A DNA stretch of 64,000 nt from Olivibacter domesticus (GTDB taxonomy: Bacteria > Bacteroidota > Bacteroidia > Sphingobacteriales > Sphingobacteriaceae): positions 839,662-903,661 of the forward strand of contig NZ_FOAF01000001.1 in assembly GCF_900109575.1 (NCBI RefSeq). Direction: 5' to 3'. Numbering within the stretch: the stretch's first letter is position 1; every line of letters starts with the position of its first letter. The notes beneath the pieces are model-generated. The model ran no database searches. It was not told where the DNA came from and saw only the letters and a list, made by a program, of their open reading frames with translations. A program made the position numbers and the translations under genes. Of the stretch, positions 30,078-39,374 are shown one piece after another.

Positions 30078-31298
30078 CTACTTAAATCTGATAGCTTTGA
30101 TAGGGCTAATTCTACTAACTAAGCCTGACGGAATTAATAGGGCTAATAAGCATAGAGCGGCAGTACCTAAATTGAGTAATAGAATTTCTATTGGTCCTAT
30201 TTTAATAGGAATATAAGAAATGTAATAAGCACTTTCATCTAACTTGAAAAAATGAGTATAATGTTGGAAAGCACATATGCCAATGCCTAATAAATTACCC
30301 AATATTAATCCTATTCCTATAAGTTGAAGGGCATTGTAAAGAAAAACTTTTCTTATTGCCGTATTATTGAGGCCCAAAGCTTTTAAAATACCAATCATAT
30401 TAGTACGTTCCAAAATCATAATCAACAAAGCTGAAATCATGTTTATGATAGCCACTAAAACCATTAAAACCAATATTATCTGGGAATTAATATCTAACAG
30501 TGCTAACCATTCAAATATTTCAGGATATTGTTCTGAAATGGTGACAGATACAAGCTGTATAGGCAAAAAATCTAATACGGTTTGATTCGTGATATCTAAT
30601 TTGTCAAAATCATCTGTTATAATCTCATACCCTCCTACTTCATTTTTCTCCCATTTATTTAGTCGTCTAATTAAAGATATATCGCTGATAACATATGTTT
30701 TATCTATTTCTTCTACACCAAGATTATAGATCCCCACTATGGTAAACTTACGTTTACGCAAAGGTTCTTGCACGAAATACATTAGAAAATCATCACCTAA
30801 TTTAAGATCCAGTCTATTTGCCGTGTATTTAGAAATTAAAATTTGTTGCTGAGCGGGAATACTATCTGAAAAATCTATAGTTTTTCCTTCAACAAGAATG
30901 CTTTCAAGCAATTTTTGATTATAGTTGCTGTCTATCCCCTTCAATACTACTCCCTCAATCTCATTATTTGCATTAATAATACCTGGTTTAGTTCCAAAGG
31001 CGTTTAATTGTTTAACTCCTGGGACTTTGGTGAGAAGTTCCAAGCTATCGTCGTTCAAACTAAAGGGAGAGCTCTCATATGAGCTATTTAAATTATGTTT
31101 ATAAACGGTAATATCCCCATTAAACCCTCTCTCCTTGTTAATAATTTCCCCTTTAAACCCTTTCAGCACGGCTATAGCTAAAATCATTACTGCTAAACCA
31201 AGCATAATACCTGCAACGGCAACCTTTATAATGAGTTTTGAATAGTTACGGTTACCGCCCTTGGTAATTCGTTTTGCTAAGTATAAGGGAAAATTCAA
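30078..31298 (-). CDS. FtsX/LolC-family ABC transporter permease
   Basis: 406 residues from a TTG at 31298 (MNFPLYLAKRITKGGNRNY), the standard N-terminus of this family in Bacteroidota, so the rare start is accepted. One N-terminal membrane segment (about 23-48), a large periplasmic domain (50-250), then three segments near 265-295, 320-345 and 370-395: the LolC/MacB topology. It moves lipoproteins or other substrates from the inner membrane with an ATPase such as the one at 8375, which is not adjacent. A TACCTTTG -7 box lies 26 nt before the start. Confidence 0.85.
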   Translation of the reverse strand: MNFPLYLAKRITKGGNRNYSKLIIKVAVAGIMLGLAVMILAIAVLKGFKGEIINKERGFNGDITVYKHNLNSSYESSPFSLNDDSLELLTKVPGVKQLNAFGTKPGIINANNEIEGVVLKGIDSNYNQKLLESILVEGKTIDFSDSIPAQQQILISKYTANRLDLKLGDDFLMYFVQEPLRKRKFTIVGIYNLGVEEIDKTYVISDISLIRRLNKWEKNEVGGYEIITDDFDKLDITNQTVLDFLPIQLVSVTISEQYPEIFEWLALLDINSQIILVLMVLVAIINMISALLIMILERTNMIGILKALGLNNTAIRKVFLYNALQLIGIGLILGNLLGIGICAFQHYTHFFKLDESAYYISYIPIKIGPIEILLLNLGTAALCLLALLIPSGLVSRISPIKAIRFK

Positions 31299-31324
31299 GT
31301 CTGAAAATATATTTTGTACCTTAG

Positions 31325-31332
31325 CAAAGGTA
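31325..31332 (-). promoter_or_regulatory. -7 box TACCTTTG for the permease gene
   Basis: Plus-strand CAAAGGTA, the exact reverse complement of a TAnnTTTG box, 26 nt before the TTG start. It supports this TTG as the true start because the leader is short and no other start lies close by. Confidence 0.5.
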
Positions 31333-31370
31333 AAGATTGGAGTGTTTAACTAAAAACATAAAAGAAAATA

Positions 31371-32288
31371 ATGCGTATTATATTTATGGGAACCCCTGAT
31401 TTTGCTGTTGCATCGTTGCAGGCATTACTGGAAGCAGGTGAAAATGTGGTAGCAGTGGTGACAGTGGCAGACAAACCTGCAGGCAGAGGACAAAAAATTC
31501 AGGAATCAGCAGTCAAAAAATTTGCTGTATCTAATAATATCCCGGTACTACAACCCGTAAAACTTAAGGATGAGCATTTTTTGGCGGCTTTAAAGAGTTT
31601 TAACGCAGACTTGCAAGTAGTGGTTGCTTTTAGAATGTTACCAGAAGTTGTTTGGAATATGCCGCCAAAAGGAACAATCAATTTACACGCCTCTTTATTA
31701 CCTCAATATAGAGGAGCCGCCCCTATTAATCATGCTATCATAAATGGTGAAAAGGAAAGTGGCGTGACCACTTTTTTATTGCAACATCAGATCGATACCG
31801 GTAATATTTTATTTAAGGAAACCGTTTCAATAGCAGCTACTGACACTGCTGGAGATTTGCACGATAAATTAATGGCAGTTGGTGCGCAGTTATTAATAAA
31901 AACAGTGGGGGCTATTAAAAACGGTAAACATCAGGAGATTCCGCAAGAAGAAATAATTAACAACGTGGAATTGAAACACGCTCCTAAAATATTTAAAGAA
32001 GATTGTAAGATTATATGGGACAAACCTTTGCAGGAGGTATACAACTTAATTAGAGGGTTAAGTCCCTATCCTACCGCTTTTACTGATTTTCAAGGAAAAA
32101 TACTTAAGATATTTAAATGTACCCCCTTGAAAGATACCACAAATGAGCAGCCAGGGAGTTTCATCTCAGATGGAAAACATTATTTGCGTTTTGCTGCCAA
32201 AGGTGGTTATATTGATGTAACAGAGGTGCAACTCGAGGGAAAAAGGAGAATGTCTGTAGAAGAGTTTCTTAGGGGCGTAAGAATATAA
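31371..32288 (+). CDS. fmt: Methionyl-tRNA formyltransferase
   Basis: 305 residues. Signatures: IIFMGTPDFAVASLQALL at the start, the formyl-folate site NLHASLLPQYRGAAPINHAI with catalytic N and H near 106-120, and the catalytic Asp in QIDTGNIL. The C-terminal OB-fold domain starts near 205. It formylates Met-tRNAi for initiation. Divergent from the permease gene. Confidence 0.97.
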   Translation: MRIIFMGTPDFAVASLQALLEAGENVVAVVTVADKPAGRGQKIQESAVKKFAVSNNIPVLQPVKLKDEHFLAALKSFNADLQVVVAFRMLPEVVWNMPPKGTINLHASLLPQYRGAAPINHAIINGEKESGVTTFLLQHQIDTGNILFKETVSIAATDTAGDLHDKLMAVGAQLLIKTVGAIKNGKHQEIPQEEIINNVELKHAPKIFKEDCKIIWDKPLQEVYNLIRGLSPYPTAFTDFQGKILKIFKCTPLKDTTNEQPGSFISDGKHYLRFAAKGGYIDVTEVQLEGKRRMSVEEFLRGVRI

Positions 32289-32351
32289 GGTAAAAGTTAG
32301 GAGATTTATTTTATAAATCTCCTAAATCAACTTTCAATTTCTCTCAACTGA

Positions 32352-33218
32352 CTATTCTTCATCCAAATCGATGGTTAATTGCCATTTACTTAGCTTTTCC
32401 TGCAGATTTTTTGACAGATGGTTGAAATATCTTTTCTTCTTATAACCCATAACCCAATGGATGCCGTGGATAGCATTCGTTAAAAACATTTCGTCTGCCT
32501 CATGCAAAATTTCTGGACTGATTTGAGCTTCCACCACTTCAATTCCATATTCTTTAGCCATTTCAATAACAACTCGGCGCATGACGCCTGCGATACATCC
32601 TTCACTCAAAGCGGGAGTATACAAGGTTTTATTGTACCATACAAAAATATTAGAACTTAGTGATTCACATAAAAGACCTTCATTATTCAGAATCAAAATA
32701 TCATCACATCCAAGCTTTTTTCGCTCGATGCCTGCAAGTACGTAGATTAAGGAGTTATTGCTTTTCAGATGAGATAGGTCATTGACAGGCTTTTTATGCT
32801 CTTTATAAACATCAATGATGACACCAGATTTATTTAAACGATAACCGATATTGTCTAGCGAGGTTGCTTCTAATAGATAATTTGGCTTGTTTGTTTCAGG
32901 ACTGTAGAGGCCTCCTCCTCCCCTATGCACATTTATACGAATTCTAGCCTCCGTTCCAAGTTTATTCTTTTTAACGAGCTCTGAGGCCTTCTCTCTGATA
33001 AAATAAGCATCGAATTTATGTGATCCTTCTAAGTGTAAAGTATTCATGCTCGCTTGAAGCCTGTCTACATGATATTGCAAAAACCTGATATCATTATCCA
33101 TCCAACGCATCGTTTCGAAAATGCCATCACCGTAACGTAAGCTTCGATTCGTATGGTGGATCATGGGCTGATTTTCTAACATCAGGCTTCCATTATTGTT
33201 TATATATTGTTCGTTCAT
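32352..33218 (-). CDS. Class IV PLP aminotransferase (BCAT/aminodeoxychorismate lyase family)
   Basis: 288 residues. The fold-type IV signatures are GDGIFETMRW near 29-38, HLKSNNSLIYVLAGIE with the PLP lysine near 153-170, and ILNNEGLLCESLSSNIFVW. The catalytic Lys and Glu are both in place. Members make aminodeoxychorismate lyase (folate) or branched-chain or D-amino acid aminotransferase. Sequence by eye does not choose among these; aminodeoxychorismate lyase is a reasonable guess in Bacteroidota. Confidence 0.87.
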   Translation of the reverse strand: MNEQYINNNGSLMLENQPMIHHTNRSLRYGDGIFETMRWMDNDIRFLQYHVDRLQASMNTLHLEGSHKFDAYFIREKASELVKKNKLGTEARIRINVHRGGGGLYSPETNKPNYLLEATSLDNIGYRLNKSGVIIDVYKEHKKPVNDLSHLKSNNSLIYVLAGIERKKLGCDDILILNNEGLLCESLSSNIFVWYNKTLYTPALSEGCIAGVMRRVVIEMAKEYGIEVVEAQISPEILHEADEMFLTNAIHGIHWVMGYKKKRYFNHLSKNLQEKLSKWQLTIDLDEE

Positions 33219-33264
33219 TTATATTCTTAACGGAGAAAAGAAAAAATTAGTTCTTAAATTATCA

Positions 33265-34302
33265 TTATTTTGAGCGTTCATACTGCACATACGATCGCCA
33301 TTTTTCTAAACAAAGAGCAAAATCCTCTGGTAAATCTGATTCGAAGTTTACATACTCTTTGCTTCTAGGGTGTATGAATCCTAAACTTTTTGCGTGAAGT
33401 GCTTGTCTAGGAAGTATATTAAAACAATTATCTACAAATTGCTTGTATTTACTAAAGACTGTCCCTTTAAGTATCCTATCCCCACCGTAAAGAGCATCAT
33501 TGAATAAAGGATGGCCAATGGATTGCATGTGTGCTCTAATCTGGTGAGTTCTACCAGTCTCCAACTGACACTCAATTAACGTGACATACCCTAAGCGCTC
33601 TAAAATTCGGTAATGCGTAACGGACCATTTACCTTTCTCTTCACTGTCATAAACAGACATCACTCTACGGTCTTTTAAACTGCGTCCTATGTAGCCCGTA
33701 ACGGTGCCGTCGCTCTGCAAATCACCCCAAACTAAAGCAGTATATTTACGATGAATACTGTGATCGAAAAATTGCTTAGCTAAGTGCGTAATAGTCCATT
33801 CGTTCTTTGCAATAACAAGTAAACCGCTTGTGTCTTTATCTATGCGGTGTACAAGGCCCGGTCGTCCGTCATTTCCAGGTAATTGTGGCAATTGATTGAA
33901 ATGATAAACTAATGCGTTTACCAAAGTTCCCGTATAATTATTAAAACCTGGGTGAACAACCATCCCTGTGACTTTATTTACAATCAGTAGATCATCATCC
34001 TCATAAGGTATATTTAGTGGTATATTTTCTGGATAAATCTCTGTATCACGGGGAGGATGCGGAAGTACTACGGTAATAATATCGCCCGGTTTCACTTTAT
34101 AGCTAGCCCGTATTTGTTTATCGTTTACCAACACATTACCGGCTTCAATGGCATTCTGTATTCGGTTTCTTGAAGCATTTTCTACCCGATGCATTAAAAA
34201 TTTATCAATGCGTAATAATGCTTGTCCCTTATCTACTACTACTCGTAAATGTTCGTATAAATCTTGTTCTCCGTTTTCGTCAATATCGAAATCTTCTGCC
34301 AT
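33265..34302 (-). CDS. RluA-family 23S rRNA pseudouridine synthase (RluD-like)
   Basis: 345 residues. An N-terminal S4 RNA-binding domain (about 20-75, LRIDKFLMHRVENASRNRIQ), then the catalytic domain with LVHRIDKDTSGLLVIAKN holding the catalytic Asp, and the C-terminal ECQLETGRTHQIRAHMQSIGHP. This layout is that of RluD, which modifies helix 69 of 23S rRNA. The -7 box is 4 nt before the ATG, suggesting a leaderless mRNA. Confidence 0.94.
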   Translation of the reverse strand: MAEDFDIDENGEQDLYEHLRVVVDKGQALLRIDKFLMHRVENASRNRIQNAIEAGNVLVNDKQIRASYKVKPGDIITVVLPHPPRDTEIYPENIPLNIPYEDDDLLIVNKVTGMVVHPGFNNYTGTLVNALVYHFNQLPQLPGNDGRPGLVHRIDKDTSGLLVIAKNEWTITHLAKQFFDHSIHRKYTALVWGDLQSDGTVTGYIGRSLKDRRVMSVYDSEEKGKWSVTHYRILERLGYVTLIECQLETGRTHQIRAHMQSIGHPLFNDALYGGDRILKGTVFSKYKQFVDNCFNILPRQALHAKSLGFIHPRSKEYVNFESDLPEDFALCLEKWRSYVQYERSK

Positions 34303-34306
34303 GCTG

Positions 34307-34314
34307 CAAAAGTA
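34307..34314 (-). promoter_or_regulatory. -7 box TACTTTTG, probably giving a leaderless mRNA
   Basis: Plus-strand CAAAAGTA; on the minus strand it reads TACTTTTG, then CAGC, then ATG at 34302. The gap of 4 nt is the same as at queG and the thioesterase gene. Confidence 0.5.
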
Positions 34315-34436
34315 AATAATATTTGGTTTGTAATTATTGGAAGATTGAGAAAATAAGTTATCTGAGTTTCAAATAACAGTACTAAGTGTAATATTACTTT
34401 TTTAAGAAAATTTAATTTCTTAAACCTGAGTAATAA

Positions 34437-34592
34437 GAGCCTGTTTAAAATTCATGATTTTGTTTATGCTTTTTTTTGACTACAACTTTGTTATGTTTTC
34501 TTGAGGTAGAGACTGGCTACCTTTTCAAGAACATGCCTCGCCTTGCTCAAAAAAGCTATAAACTTTTTTACAATATAAATTTAAACGTGCTC
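34437..34592. mobile_element. MITE-like palindromic element, about 156 nt
   Basis: Ends GAGCCTGTTTAAAATT and AATTTAAACGTGCTC form imperfect terminal inverted repeats; flanks TAATAA and TAATAG could be a short target duplication (TAATA). The inside contains a smaller hairpin around GAGGTAGAGACTGGCTACCTT and has no open frame. Its end resembles that of the element at 61942. It fills the 360-nt gap before the response-regulator gene. Confidence 0.55.
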
Positions 34593-34662
34593 TAATAGAT
34601 TTCTTCGTTAATTTGTGTGATATTTTTTTGTTATTTTGGTTAAATATTTATCTCTTTCTTAG

Positions 34663-35304
34663 ATGACGAGGCATATGGAATTAATTAGAATAGCGGTCGT
34701 TGATGATCATCAAATTGTTATTCAAGGACTTAAATCGCTATTAGTAAACCATGAGGAAATTGAAATAGTTGGTAGTTTTACCTCCGGCTTAACATTTATG
34801 ATTTTTCTGAAAGATCATTTTGTAGATGTTGTTCTTTTAGATATAATGCTACCTGACGCAAATGGAATGGAGCTTTGCAAAGAAATTAAACTGATCTCTC
34901 CTAATACACGGGTTTTAGCACTAAGTAACCACACGGAACGTAGTATCATCTTGCAAATGTTACAAAATGGTGCAAATGGTTACCTCCTCAAAAATATATC
35001 TGTAGAAGAATTAGTTAAGTCAATTTATGAAGCATTGAGTGGTGGGCTAGCTTTTAGTAAGGAAGTAAAAGAAATTATAGCCAAACCCAGTCAAAATGAA
35101 TTAAGAGGTGTACCACAACTTACTAAACGAGAAAAGCAAATTTTACAATTAATTGCCGAAGGAAAGACAACGATAGTTATGGCCGATCAGCTGTATTTAA
35201 GTCCGTTAACTGTGGAAACTCACCGTAGAAATTTACTTCAAAAATTTGAGGCAAAAAACGTAGCTGAGCTGATTAGGGTCGCTGCGGAACAAAAGTTATT
35301 ATGA
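34663..35304 (+). CDS. NarL/FixJ-family response regulator
   Basis: 213 residues (an in-frame ATG at 34675 is an equally good start). Receiver domain with AVVDDHQ and the phosphoacceptor D60 in VLLDIMLPD, then a LuxR-type helix-turn-helix: LTKREKQILQLIAEGKTTI and LSPLTVETHRRNLLQKF near 155-195. No histidine kinase is adjacent, so it is an orphan. The next gene, a NUDIX hydrolase, starts inside its stop (ATGA), so they are translationally coupled. Confidence 0.93.
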   Translation: MTRHMELIRIAVVDDHQIVIQGLKSLLVNHEEIEIVGSFTSGLTFMIFLKDHFVDVVLLDIMLPDANGMELCKEIKLISPNTRVLALSNHTERSIILQMLQNGANGYLLKNISVEELVKSIYEALSGGLAFSKEVKEIIAKPSQNELRGVPQLTKREKQILQLIAEGKTTIVMADQLYLSPLTVETHRRNLLQKFEAKNVAELIRVAAEQKLL

Positions 35305-35771
35305 AGAAGAGCGCCGGAATATTGCTCATTAGATCTACAGAAAAAGAGCTAGAGTTCTTTTTAGTTCATCCTGGTGGGCCATTTTTCCAAAAGAAAAATG
35401 AGGGATGGTGGACAATCCCTAAAGGCGAGATACTATTAGATGAAGATCCATTGAATGCGGCGGTAAGAGAATTTGAGGAGGAGACAGGTCATAAACTTCA
35501 CGGAGCATTTCACCCTGTTCCACCAATTAAACAGAAAGGTGGAAAAGAAGTGCTTTGCTGGGTAATTGAGAAAGATATAGATCCAAGTACAATAAGAAGT
35601 AATAATTTTGAAATAGAATGGCCTCCTAAATCTGGTATACGTAGACAGTTCCCAGAAATTGATAAAGCGGGATGGTTCAATTATTCGGAAGCAAAAGTTC
35701 TTATCAACATCAAACAAGTGCCATTTTTAGATGAAGCTCTTCAGATACATAATCGTTCCGCCGAATTTTGA
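35301..35771 (+). CDS. NUDIX hydrolase
   Basis: 156 residues. The Nudix box is GEILLDEDPLNAAVREFEEETG near 43-65, with the REFEEETG Mg site. The start MKKSAGILLIRSTE and GGWWTIPKGE-like WWTIPKGE resemble diadenosine polyphosphate or ADP-ribose-type hydrolases; substrate not settled. It overlaps the response regulator gene by four bases, so it is probably under the same promoter. Confidence 0.9.
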   Translation: MKKSAGILLIRSTEKELEFFLVHPGGPFFQKKNEGWWTIPKGEILLDEDPLNAAVREFEEETGHKLHGAFHPVPPIKQKGGKEVLCWVIEKDIDPSTIRSNNFEIEWPPKSGIRRQFPEIDKAGWFNYSEAKVLINIKQVPFLDEALQIHNRSAEF

Positions 35772-35902
35772 ATTAACGCTGACTCATTCAAAAGGCCTTT
35801 TCTACGGCGTTCGGACCTCTTTAGTTACCTATAGCAAAACGATATAGAATAAACAGCCGCTCATAAAAGCAGCTGTTTATTGCTATCAATAATGCTCTGT
35901 TT

Positions 35903-37423
35903 TTATTGCTGTTGCTGGTACCACTCCAGGAATTCGGCTTCATCAAAGGATTCGGAGTGGACAAATAATTTCTGCTTGATCTGTTGTTGTAATAGTTTGG
36001 CCATTTCTGCCCTCGTCTCCATATATGCAGGATCATGTGCAAGGTTGTCATATTCGAGCGCCTCTTTATCGCGCAAGTCGTACAGCTCAAACTCTTCGGG
36101 GTAGCCGCCAAGTGCATCGAAATAATGGCTGTATTTCCAATCGGTAGTACGCACGCAACGTATCCGGTTTGCTGCCCTTACTACGCTAGCTTTATCAGCA
36201 GCGCTGGCTTTCGTATCATCAAATGTAAATAAGATGGCATCCTGGACTGGTTTGTCATCGTCCAACAAAGGAAGGAGACTAGTGCCCCTTAGGCCTTTGG
36301 GCGGGGTAGCTCCTGTAATGCCAGCGATTGTAGGCATGATATCGATCAGCGAAGCTAGATTCCGAGTGCTTTTATACTTATCCCCTTTAGGAAACAGAAC
36401 CGGATTCGAGAAGATCATCGGTACCCTTAGCGCTTCTTCATAGGCAACAAATGCCTTTTGACGCATGCCACCGTGGGCCATACCCATTTCGCCGTGATCA
36501 GCTAGACGAATCACCAGTGCCTGGTCGGCCAACCTGCTTCCGTTCACCTCCTTGTATAGTTCATCGATAAAAAAACCGATCTCAGTATCGATCAGGCGCA
36601 GTAGGTTGCCGTAAAAGTTGAGGTAATTTGTTTGCTTTTCAGGTGTGTTCAGCATGCCAAGTCCCAAAGCTGCTGTAGTTTTTATCTGAGCCTGCGCAGA
36701 AGGTTTGCCGTTAGCAACAAGATCTTCGTTTACCGTTTTGGGGAGGGGTATTGACCCCTTAAGAAAATTGTCAGTGTAGCCATATTTGAATCCCTTCGGA
36801 TAACAAAGCACATCATGTGGATTAACCAGTGAAAGAATAAGACAATAGGGCCTTACTTTTCCCTGGGTGCGTAGTTCCCTAACATTCTTCAAGAAGTCGA
36901 TGGCTTGTTGTATATAAGTCCCGTCGTGGTTGGCAAAACCACCACCGAAATTCTCAGGTGCGGTATCTTCACCGGCATCTGGGTCTTTCCAACCTCGGAA
37001 GCCGTACAGTGCAATATCGGATGGATCAGGACTGCCACCATCGACACCCTTACTCACATGCCATTTGCCACGATAATGCACCTCATAGTCGTTAGCTATT
37101 AACATACGCGCCAGGTTAGGAAGCGTACTATCCAGGGTAACTTCGCCTTGAGAGTATTTTCCGCCGTTGGTGAGGGTTTGCGTCACATGATGCTGTGCTG
37201 GATAAAGGCCAGTCAGCAATGTGGACCTGCTGGGTGAACACATACAGGTGTTGCAAAAGGCACGATCAAAGCTGAAGCCGTTTTGTTTCAGAAAAGTAAG
37301 GGTCTTAAGATTGTCCTGCTCCCAGTTCTCCGGAAAATGCTGTGTGGCTCTTTCCTGATCGGTAATGATCATGATGATGTCCGGCTTACCGGAGAAATTG
37401 GTGAGGCGTTCGCTGAAATTCAT
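35903..37423 (-). CDS. Sulfatase, type I (FGly-dependent)
   Basis: 506 residues from the ATG at 37423 (MNFSERLTNFSGKPDIIMII); an upstream start at 37459 is possible. The formylglycine site C-S-P-S-R begins at C62 in the CMCSPSRSTLLTGLYPA segment, and the metal ligands DQE near 22-24 and HGEMGMAHGG later are in place. No signal peptide is seen, unlike many polysaccharide sulfatases, so it may act in the cytoplasm, as choline or aryl sulfatases do. It is visibly GC-richer than its neighbours, which suggests transfer. No sulfatase-maturing radical SAM gene is near. Confidence 0.9.
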   Translation of the reverse strand: MNFSERLTNFSGKPDIIMIITDQERATQHFPENWEQDNLKTLTFLKQNGFSFDRAFCNTCMCSPSRSTLLTGLYPAQHHVTQTLTNGGKYSQGEVTLDSTLPNLARMLIANDYEVHYRGKWHVSKGVDGGSPDPSDIALYGFRGWKDPDAGEDTAPENFGGGFANHDGTYIQQAIDFLKNVRELRTQGKVRPYCLILSLVNPHDVLCYPKGFKYGYTDNFLKGSIPLPKTVNEDLVANGKPSAQAQIKTTAALGLGMLNTPEKQTNYLNFYGNLLRLIDTEIGFFIDELYKEVNGSRLADQALVIRLADHGEMGMAHGGMRQKAFVAYEEALRVPMIFSNPVLFPKGDKYKSTRNLASLIDIMPTIAGITGATPPKGLRGTSLLPLLDDDKPVQDAILFTFDDTKASAADKASVVRAANRIRCVRTTDWKYSHYFDALGGYPEEFELYDLRDKEALEYDNLAHDPAYMETRAEMAKLLQQQIKQKLFVHSESFDEAEFLEWYQQQQ

Positions 37424-37571
37424 AATTTGCTGGTTTAAATGAATATTAAAATGAAACACACCAAGATACGAAGGATTAACGGACGTGGCAATTCTGTTTC
37501 ATTCCTTCCAGGCGTCCCTTGCTTGCTGCCTACAATGTATCGCCGCTTTTCCGTTTCCTGATTCTTATCGT

Positions 37572-38483
37572 CTAATAATCGCGTCGACTATTTGTATACA
37601 CGGGTCCGTTCACAGTTGGAAGAATATCCTCACAATTACAACACCTGGATGATGCAGCGATATTCTGAAAGTATGTTTTTGGAGGAACTCCCGAAAATCT
37701 TCGAAAATCCTTTATAAAATGATTGTCATCGTAATATCCATTATTAATAGCAATCTGTAAAAGATCCTTTGAGCGAAAGGAATGTAAATCTAAATATGCG
37801 TTTAGAAAGCGCCTAATTAAAAGATAGTTTTTAGGAGAAATACCTAAATGTTTTTTAAAATTCCTTTCCAACCATTTGTAATTCAACCGAACCGTATATG
37901 TTTCCAATAAGTCCTTAACAGTTAGGACACCTTGCCTATTAATATAATCCAATATGTCGATCAGCACCTTTGGATAGGAATAGCAATCAATTTTTTCAGA
38001 AAGGAAACTGGTTATTACCTGTATTCTCTTTTCAATAGAGAATGAGCTGTAATAAGCTTCATTAAACATTTCGAAACCATATCCTGCTATTTCTGAGAAG
38101 TCAAAAACCTGTGCTTTCTCAAAATAATCGTCGCCAATGCCAAATAATTTGAAGAAGGTCATCGGGTAAAAACGAATAATTAAGAAATTTTCAAATGGAA
38201 TTGAAGATTCACAATAAATATTTTTCAATATACCTCCGCAAACCCATGTGTTTCCAACCCATTTTATCTGCCCATCTATGCTTATTTTTGCTTTTTCATT
38301 TTTCGTTTGCATGAATGCAACTACAGGATAACCATCGTTAAAAAACAATTGTCTTCCATCACAATAATTTGCGTTAAATACATAATATCCTTCCACAAAT
38401 TCCTTTAAGTCATCAGAAGGTGTGAATTTGATAACACTGTCGTCATCTGGATTGGCTATATGTTTAAAGAAATTAATGGGCAC
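37572..38483 (-). CDS. AraC-family transcriptional regulator
   Basis: 303 residues. The N-terminal 170 residues form a cupin-like ligand domain of the kind found in Bacteroidota AraC proteins (FTPSDDLKEFVEGYYVFNA). The C-terminal HTH_18 domain has a first helix-turn-helix around LNYKWLERNFKKHLGISPKNYL and a second with DLLQIAINNGYYDDNHFIKDFRRFSG, then PPKTYFQ. It is divergent from the methionine aminopeptidase gene. Ligand and targets unknown. Confidence 0.9.
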   Translation of the reverse strand: MPINFFKHIANPDDDSVIKFTPSDDLKEFVEGYYVFNANYCDGRQLFFNDGYPVVAFMQTKNEKAKISIDGQIKWVGNTWVCGGILKNIYCESSIPFENFLIIRFYPMTFFKLFGIGDDYFEKAQVFDFSEIAGYGFEMFNEAYYSSFSIEKRIQVITSFLSEKIDCYSYPKVLIDILDYINRQGVLTVKDLLETYTVRLNYKWLERNFKKHLGISPKNYLLIRRFLNAYLDLHSFRSKDLLQIAINNGYYDDNHFIKDFRRFSGVPPKTYFQNIAASSRCCNCEDILPTVNGPVYTNSRRDY

Positions 38484-38538
38484 AACTACAAATATACTAA
38501 ATTCATTTGCTATGGATTTAAATGTCTAAGTTATACTA

Positions 38539-38567
38539 TTTGCTATAGTACTCAGCTTGTAATTTTG
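38539..38567 (+). promoter_or_regulatory. Promoter for the methionine aminopeptidase gene (TTTG N17 TAATTTTG)
   Basis: TTTG at 38539-38542 and TAATTTTG at 38560-38567, an exact TAnnTTTG box with a 17-nt spacer. The leader would be about 20 nt. Confidence 0.5.
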
Positions 38568-38590
38568 TAAAGAGCAAAAACATAAGATTT

Positions 38591-39355
38591 ATGATAATAA
38601 CAAATGAAAAAGAGCTGGAAGGAATGAGGAGCATTAGCGAAGCGGTCGCGCTAACCCTAAAGAAAATGCATGAATATGTTCGTCCAGGAATGAGTACAAA
38701 AGAACTGGATGATTACGGTGGTCAATTGCTTAATGAATTCGGTGCAAAATCTGCACCATATCTTGTTTATAAATTCCCTGGACATACCTGCATTAGTCTC
38801 AACAATGAAATATGTCATGGTATACCGTCGGATAAAAGAATTATTCAGGAAGGAGATTTGTTGAATATAGACGTTTCTGCTGAATTAAATGGCTATTGGT
38901 CCGACAATGGCAGTTCAATTATTGTTAGTCAAGATATTCACAAAAAACAAGATTTGGTCGATAGTTCCCGAGCAATACTCAAAAAAGCTATTAATACAAT
39001 AAAAGGGGGAGTAAAAATCAATGAGATCGGTAGTCTGATTGAAAAGGAAGCTAAAAGAAATGGTTATAAAGTAATTAAAAATTTGGGTGGACATGGAGTA
39101 GGTGGAGGTCTACACGAACAACCTGATGGAATTCTTAATTATAGAGACAAGTTTGATCAAAGGAGGTTCAGGAAAAATGCCGTTGTGGCAATAGAGACGT
39201 TTATAACAACTGATTCCTCATTGGCACTAGAAACTGCTGATGGTTTTACCATGATAGGCGACAAAGGTGGTTTTGCTGTTCAACATGAACATACGATAGT
39301 TGTCACGGATGGACAACCTATTATTCTAACTGAACAAAATGGTATCTGGGACTAA
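38591..39355 (+). CDS. Methionine aminopeptidase, type I
   Basis: 254 residues. Metal ligands of M24A are present: the GHTCISLNNEICHGIP region, NIDVSAELNGYWSDNG with two Asp, GHGVGGGLHEQP with His, VAIETFITT and QHEHTIVV with Glu. Length and lack of an N-terminal extension fit type Ia. In Bacteroidota the main map gene is usually in the ribosomal-protein operon, so this copy is probably an accessory one. It is divergent from the AraC gene. Confidence 0.93.
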   Translation: MIITNEKELEGMRSISEAVALTLKKMHEYVRPGMSTKELDDYGGQLLNEFGAKSAPYLVYKFPGHTCISLNNEICHGIPSDKRIIQEGDLLNIDVSAELNGYWSDNGSSIIVSQDIHKKQDLVDSSRAILKKAINTIKGGVKINEIGSLIEKEAKRNGYKVIKNLGGHGVGGGLHEQPDGILNYRDKFDQRRFRKNAVVAIETFITTDSSLALETADGFTMIGDKGGFAVQHEHTIVVTDGQPIILTEQNGIWD

Positions 39356-39374
39356 GTGTTTTCGACTAAAAAAA

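Noticed and set aside
35301-35771. NUDIX gene considered as a phage or defence effector because of its coupling to the regulator
   Set aside because: Coupling by ATGA is common, and the protein looks like a housekeeping hydrolase.
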